A stretch of DNA of 64,000 nucleotides from positions 1-64,000 of the forward strand of contig JABZKC010000001.1 of NCBI GenBank assembly GCA_015257485.1. Reading direction: 5' to 3'. Position 1 is the first letter of the stretch. Each line of letters opens with the position of its first letter. Shown here piece by piece: positions 60,480 through 64,000 of the stretch. The notes under the pieces are model-generated. The model did not search any database and was not told the DNA's origin. It saw only the letters and a list, made by a program, of their open reading frames with translations. Both the position numbers and the translations under genes were made by a program. This DNA is from Nanosynbacter sp. (GTDB lineage: Bacteria > Patescibacteriota > Saccharimonadia > Saccharimonadales > Saccharimonadaceae).

Positions 60480-62093
60480 CTAGCCTAAACGCTCAATTTC
60501 CTTCAAAATTTCCGTCATTCGCTCTTCGTCTTCACAAGATTCAAGCTCTAAAATCAATTGTCTCTTTTTCTCTTTATTACGTTCTACCTCGTAGCGTTGA
60601 CGAAGCTCCTGACTTAATTTCGAAAGTTCCGCTTCACTCTTTTTCGCAAATTTTTCTTCAAAAATCAACGATAATTCCTCTAACTTCACTTCATCGGTCG
60701 GAATCTCCAAATCAATCTCCGCTCCTGCCGTTCCCCCATAAACCAAAATCGCAAGTAAATCATTTTCGAGTACCTTCAAAAGACTTGGTGTCGCCGTCTC
60801 CTTCACTTCTTTCACTGGCTTAAGTCGCACAGTTTCCACTTGTACCTTTTTTTCTTTCAGGTCCTCCACCGTTACTTCCAATTTACGTGCCACCATCTGC
60901 TCGTAATGCTTACGCTCCACCGGGTCTTGAATTTCCACGATCAATTTCATTGCCAAATCCGAATATTGTTTCTTTCCCATTCCGGTACGCAAATTACATT
61001 TAATTTCATATTTTCCTAACACCCAATCGATCGCTGGCACCGGCTTCGCTACGCATTCTCGCCATTTTTCTGGCGCCGAACGAATTAATTCATCCGGATC
61101 CTTCGCTTTACCATAATCTGATACCACCGACAAAGAAATTCCCAATTTACTCGCCATCAAAATCGCTCGTTCCGTCGCCGCTACCCCCGCTGTGTCTCCG
61201 TCATAAGCCAAACGAATATCTGAAGTTAGACGCGATAAAATTTTCAAATGATTTTCCGTCATCGCCGTACCCGAAGTCGCCACCGCCTCCTGCACCCCCG
61301 CCTGATGCGACGAGATCACATCCATATTCCCCTCCACAATCACACAAAAACCATTTTCCCTGATCGCTTTTTTCGCCAAATTCAAGCCAAAAATAAATCG
61401 ACCCTTATTAAAAAGTAACGTTTCCGATGTATTCAAGTATTTCGGCTCCCCCGCTTCTGTAATTCTCCCCGTAAAACCAATCACGTTATCGGAACTTGCA
61501 TCAATAAACGGAATCATCATCCTACCACGGAAAAAATCTCCACCAAAGCGATTCATCAAGCCCGCCTCTTTAATTTCCGCTTCCTTATAGCCACGTTTTT
61601 TCAAAAAATTTACCAAAAAATCTTTCCCACTCGGCGCATAGCCAATTCGAAACTTCAAAATCGAATTACGATCTAAATTTCTCTGATAAAATACATAGTC
61701 TCGTATTTTTTCGTTTTTCACCAGGCATGCTTGATAAAATTTCGTCGCGAGTTCCAAAATTTCCCGCATCTTCATCTTTGTGCGCGACACTTGCATATCT
61801 CCATTCGAGTATTTTTTTAGTTCCACCCGTGCCTTTGCCGCTAATTTTTCCAAAGCCTCCGGAAAACTAATTCCCTCTACCTCCATTACAAACGAGAAAA
61901 TATCCCCACCTTTATTTGCCGAGAAATCATGCCAAATCCCCTTATCTGGCGACACCATAAACGAAGGTGTTTTATCGACCCCCCAAGGTGAATGTCCCTT
62001 CAGAGTTGCACCGCTTCGCTTCAGCTCAATATATTCCGATACCACATCTTCGATCGGCAGCCTGGCTCGAATTTCCTCCTTCGCATCTTGCAT
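60480..62093 (-). CDS. dnaG: DNA primase without the CHC2 zinc ligands
   Basis: A 537-aa primase that makes RNA primers for replication. The N-terminal CHC2 domain keeps its fold signature (TPSFMVSPDK, KGGDIFSFVMEVEGISF), but all four zinc ligands of the bacterial consensus are replaced: CPFH becomes SPWG and HCFGC becomes HDFSA. The catalytic TOPRIM core is intact (VIVEGNMDVIS with the Glu, AYDGDTAG with the acids). The C-terminal helicase-binding region is short. The zinc domain normally helps select start sites on template DNA, so initiation may differ here. TGT-TATAAT lies exactly 6 nt before the ATG. Confidence 0.95.
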   Translation of the reverse strand: MQDAKEEIRARLPIEDVVSEYIELKRSGATLKGHSPWGVDKTPSFMVSPDKGIWHDFSANKGGDIFSFVMEVEGISFPEALEKLAAKARVELKKYSNGDMQVSRTKMKMREILELATKFYQACLVKNEKIRDYVFYQRNLDRNSILKFRIGYAPSGKDFLVNFLKKRGYKEAEIKEAGLMNRFGGDFFRGRMMIPFIDASSDNVIGFTGRITEAGEPKYLNTSETLLFNKGRFIFGLNLAKKAIRENGFCVIVEGNMDVISSHQAGVQEAVATSGTAMTENHLKILSRLTSDIRLAYDGDTAGVAATERAILMASKLGISLSVVSDYGKAKDPDELIRSAPEKWRECVAKPVPAIDWVLGKYEIKCNLRTGMGKKQYSDLAMKLIVEIQDPVERKHYEQMVARKLEVTVEDLKEKKVQVETVRLKPVKEVKETATPSLLKVLENDLLAILVYGGTAGAEIDLEIPTDEVKLEELSLIFEEKFAKKSEAELSKLSQELRQRYEVERNKEKKRQLILELESCEDEERMTEILKEIERLG

Positions 62094-62099
62094 AATATA

Positions 62100-62125
62100 A
62101 TTATAACAAACCTCTATGCTATAAT
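62100..62125. promoter_or_regulatory. overlapping divergent promoters of dnaG and the 220-aa gene
   Basis: On the minus strand, TGT-TATAAT (-10 at 62100-62105) lies 6 nt before dnaG. On the plus strand, TGC-TATAAT (-10 at 62120-62125) lies 6 nt before the ATG at 62132. The whole intergenic space is 38 bp, so the polymerases must compete for it. Confidence 0.7.
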
Positions 62126-62131
62126 TAAAGC

Positions 62132-62794
62132 ATGGACAATATGGCTTATCTTCAACAAATCGCCTCTAATTCTTCCAAGCCGAATTCAGGCAAAAAGAGT
62201 TCTCCTTTTGGTTTTCTCGAAAAAATCATCCCTTATCTTACCCTGCGCAATATTTCTATCGCTCTTGGGGCTATTTTCATCTTAATTCTTTTCAGTATTT
62301 TTTCTGGCACTAAAAAAATCGTCGAAAACCGCGATCGCGATAGTTTGGTTTCGAGTTATTACCTCGCCAAATATATGAACGAAGAACTTATCGACAAATA
62401 TAAGGACTATATGCAATCCTCCGATGTTCGCGGTATCACTGCCTCCCTTCAAGCCGTACTTGTCGAACTTGAATTGAATGAAAAAAATCTCCTAACTTCT
62501 GAATTTGGTATTACCGAACTAGAGTCTACTTTTAATAAATCGGAGCTTGCAACTAGCCAAAAAAATACCGTTGAGAAAATCGCCGAAAAATTCCAAAATG
62601 GTCGTATTTCCGCTCGTCTTGATCGTTTTGCCCTACGTGAATTCCCCCTACTTCTAGCCTATTTAATTAATTATCAAACCGAAGCCGAAACTCGTACCAC
62701 TAATCAAAAAATTAAAGCCAACACCATCGAGCGTGTGAAAAACCTCGAAAATATTAAATCTCAATACGAAAATTTCAAATCTTCTGCTATCTAA
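62132..62794 (+). CDS. hypothetical single-span membrane protein
   Basis: A 220-aa protein of no recognised family. A polar N-terminal 35 residues is followed by one membrane segment (about 42-62, ISIALGAIFILILFSIF), then a helical, charged domain to the end, probably outside the membrane. No catalytic motif was seen. It is divergent from dnaG with a shared 38-bp promoter region and a leaderless start. A bidirectional terminator follows at 62893. Confidence 0.6.
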   Translation: MDNMAYLQQIASNSSKPNSGKKSSPFGFLEKIIPYLTLRNISIALGAIFILILFSIFSGTKKIVENRDRDSLVSSYYLAKYMNEELIDKYKDYMQSSDVRGITASLQAVLVELELNEKNLLTSEFGITELESTFNKSELATSQKNTVEKIAEKFQNGRISARLDRFALREFPLLLAYLINYQTEAETRTTNQKIKANTIERVKNLENIKSQYENFKSSAI

Positions 62795-62892
62795 AACTAC
62801 AAAAATTTCTCCAAAATACGTTTCATAAAACATGAGAAGCCATTTCGTAAAACTTAAAAAACCATCTCGTAAAGCTCTTAAATCGTAACAAA

Positions 62893-62920
62893 AATAAGTC
62901 GCTCTTCGCGACCTATTTTT
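62893..62920. terminator. bidirectional terminator between the 220-aa gene and mscL
   Basis: AATA-GTCGC / GCGAC-TATT hairpin with T runs on both strands (eight on the plus strand). It serves the plus-strand gene and mscL. The stretch 62795-62892 holds three loose copies of a CGTAAA-containing motif and nothing else. Confidence 0.85.
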
Positions 62921-62928
62921 TTTAAAAC

Positions 62929-63384
62929 CTATTTCTGGTGTTTGCGAATATCTTTCAAGACTTCCAAGATTTGTTTATCAGTAGTTGGCTCGGCTTTTTC
63001 TTTCTCTTCTTTCTTGAATTTGCTGGTAAATTTATTCATAATCTTAATGATTAAGAATACACAAAAAGCGATAATCACAAAGTCTACCATATTTTGTAGG
63101 AAGTTCCCGTAGCGAATATGAGCCGCAGAGTCTTGTCCAAATAGATTTGGAATCGTGATTTCCAAATTGCGAAAATCTACTCCACCCGCGATTAAACCAA
63201 CTAATGGCATAATCATATCACTTACTAGTGATGAAATGATTTTTTGGAATGCACCACCGATGATCACACCGACTGCAAGATCGAGTACGTTACCACGATT
63301 GATGAATTCCTTAAATTCTGTCATAAAGTTCGATTTGCTCACTTTTTCGACATTCTTTTTAAGTTTCTTTAATTCTTTTTTCAT
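62929..63384 (-). CDS. mscL: large-conductance mechanosensitive channel
   Basis: A 151-aa MscL that opens under membrane tension to release solutes on osmotic downshock. TM1 is VLDLAVGVIIGGAFQKIISSLVSDMIMPLVG, with the gate glycines and the family DLAVGVIIG-AF motif. TM2 is MVDFVIIAFCVFLIIKIMNK. A lysine-rich start of about 20 residues precedes the usual N-terminal helix, and the C-terminal bundle is present. TATAAT (63391-63396) lies exactly 6 nt before the ATG, which supports the longer N-terminus. Confidence 0.96.
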   Translation of the reverse strand: MKKELKKLKKNVEKVSKSNFMTEFKEFINRGNVLDLAVGVIIGGAFQKIISSLVSDMIMPLVGLIAGGVDFRNLEITIPNLFGQDSAAHIRYGNFLQNMVDFVIIAFCVFLIIKIMNKFTSKFKKEEKEKAEPTTDKQILEVLKDIRKHQK

Positions 63385-63390
63385 AGGCTC

Positions 63391-63396
63391 ATTATA
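63391..63396 (-). promoter_or_regulatory. mscL -10 box, leaderless
   Basis: TATAAT on the minus strand, exactly 6 nt before the ATG at 63382-63384. Confidence 0.65.
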
Positions 63397-63420
63397 TGAG
63401 ATTTTTCTTTTCCCCGCAAA

Positions 63421-63447
63421 TAAAAATAGGCAGTCAACCTATTTTTA
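63421..63447. terminator. terminator after the YjbR-like gene
   Basis: TAAAAATAGG / CCTATTTTTA, a 10-bp perfect stem with a CAGTCAA loop that can act in either direction. It ends the minus-strand transcript of the gene at 63461-63793. Confidence 0.8.
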
Positions 63448-63460
63448 TCATCCTAGAATT

Positions 63461-63793
63461 CTAATCCACCATTTCTTTAGTCAGATTATAGCTTAGTCGT
63501 ACCAAGTCCTCGATCTTATCTTCTTCCACTTGGCCACTCAGCACAATTTCTACTCCCCCCACACCGAAATAACGCGAAGTCATTACTGATTCGAATTCTT
63601 CTTCTAGTAATTTCGACAAATTTCGGTCACATCTAACTTCCAACGTATTTTTACGTTCCACCAAAAATACTTTTTCATTTGGCGTCAAATAGATATATTC
63701 TTCTAAATTTGCGTTTTTTGTATTCGCGTGAATATCGAAAAATCGCTCTTTCTTAAATTTTCCAATTCCACTTACTTTTTCAATTTCAAACAT
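63461..63793 (-). CDS. MmcQ/YjbR-like protein
   Basis: A 110-aa protein matching the YjbR/MmcQ (CyaY-like fold) family: KVFLVERKNTLEVRCDRNLSKLLEEEFESVM at about 40-70, followed by a final helix EDKIEDLVRLSYNLTKEM typical of the family. Members are proposed to bind DNA, but no function is established. TATAAA lies 8 nt before the ATG. The start comes 1 nt after the orn stop. Confidence 0.7.
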   Translation of the reverse strand: MFEIEKVSGIGKFKKERFFDIHANTKNANLEEYIYLTPNEKVFLVERKNTLEVRCDRNLSKLLEEEFESVMTSRYFGVGGVEIVLSGQVEEDKIEDLVRLSYNLTKEMVD

Positions 63794-63794
63794 C

Positions 63795-64000
63795 TTATTT
63801 CTTTATATATTTACTGTAGTATTTTAATTCTTCAATTGAACCCAAAATATCATCCAGTGCCAAATGCATTTCCCTTTTGGTGAATTTTTTCTTCATCACA
63901 TTTTCAAAGTACAATTTAAAGGCTGACACATCGAGCATTCGATAATGCAAACGTTCATTCAATCTCGGCCATTCTTTTACAATGAATCTTTTATCCTGAT
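63795..64000 (-). CDS. orn: oligoribonuclease, C-terminal part (cut by window edge)
   Basis: The last 67 codons of a gene entering from the right edge. The translation contains WPRLNERLHYRMLDVSAFKL and MHLALDDILGSIEELKYY, the C-terminal signature of oligoribonuclease. This DEDDh exonuclease degrades 2-5-nt RNA fragments. The catalytic His and last Asp are in HLALDD. The start and the N-terminal DE motifs are outside the window. The stop codon (63795-63797) is 1 nt before the next ATG. Confidence 0.88.
   Translation of the reverse strand, partial: QDKRFIVKEWPRLNERLHYRMLDVSAFKLYFENVMKKKFTKREMHLALDDILGSIEELKYYSKYIKK

Overview
The window reads as chromosomal DNA of a reduced bacterium of the Candidate Phyla Radiation (Patescibacteria), most likely a Saccharibacteria (TM7) member. 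This is inferred from gene content and not from a phylogeny. Supporting points are short housekeeping proteins (MiaA of 245 aa, ThrS without a TGS domain), a type IV pilus operon beside informational genes, a ComM competence helicase, host-interaction surface proteins, and almost no biosynthetic genes. UGA acts as an ordinary stop and Trp is written TGG, which argues against the UGA-recoding Gracilibacteria and Absconditabacteria. Only the first 50 nt of a 16S gene are present, so the taxon cannot be fixed from this window.

Layout. 1-6.4 kb: 5' end of 16S with its promoter, a DUF212/PAP2-like membrane protein, a small surface protein, and gyrB-gyrA. 6.6-11.1 kb: a VirD4/HerA-like membrane ATPase and two unknown proteins. 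11.1-12.9 kb: an AT-rich 1.8-kb gene desert with two promoter-driven RNA candidates and tmRNA. 12.9-16.3 kb: comM, infC-rpmI-rplT-rpmB, then rnpB facing them. 16.4-22.9 kb: Nudix-RNase H fusion, an unassigned structured RNA, M50 protease, a metal-less MBL remnant, a wHTH regulator, miaA, thrS and tRNA-Val. 22.4-31.8 kb: methyltransferase, processive GT2 glycosyltransferase, the polA operon ending in a RhuM-Fic-like gene, and a BspA-repeat surface protein. 32-42.5 kb: trxB, GDPD, four tRNAs, a permease-ATPase-permease-response regulator-kinase operon laid out like pneumococcal vex123-vncRS, a SIMPL protein and a PrsA/SurA-like foldase. 42.6-48.2 kb: alpha/beta hydrolase, znuABC, a zinc-ribbon protein, a DUF4868 (KwaB-like) protein, a CYTH-like protein and RNase HI. 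48.2-56.4 kb: pilM-N-O-like-X-B-T-C. 56.4-64 kb: DagK-like kinase, VirB2-like small protein, rpoD, a coiled-coil protein, dnaG, mscL, a YjbR-like protein and the 3' end of orn.

Two themes stand out. First, many genes have a sigma70 -10 box (often extended TGn-TATAAT) placed exactly 6 nt, or 7-8 nt, before the ATG, so the mRNAs should be leaderless or nearly so. This moves several start codons. Second, several conserved proteins have lost metal ligands or catalytic residues: the DnaG CHC2 zinc site, the PilB tetracysteine site, a UlaG-like MBL protein, a Fic-like motif and a Nudix box.

The pilus operon, ComM and the VirD4/VirB2-like proteins fit a cell that takes up DNA and attaches to a host. 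ZnuABC, the Vex-like ABC system and the BspA-like protein would handle zinc supply and contact with the surroundings. No CRISPR array, insertion sequence or prophage was seen.
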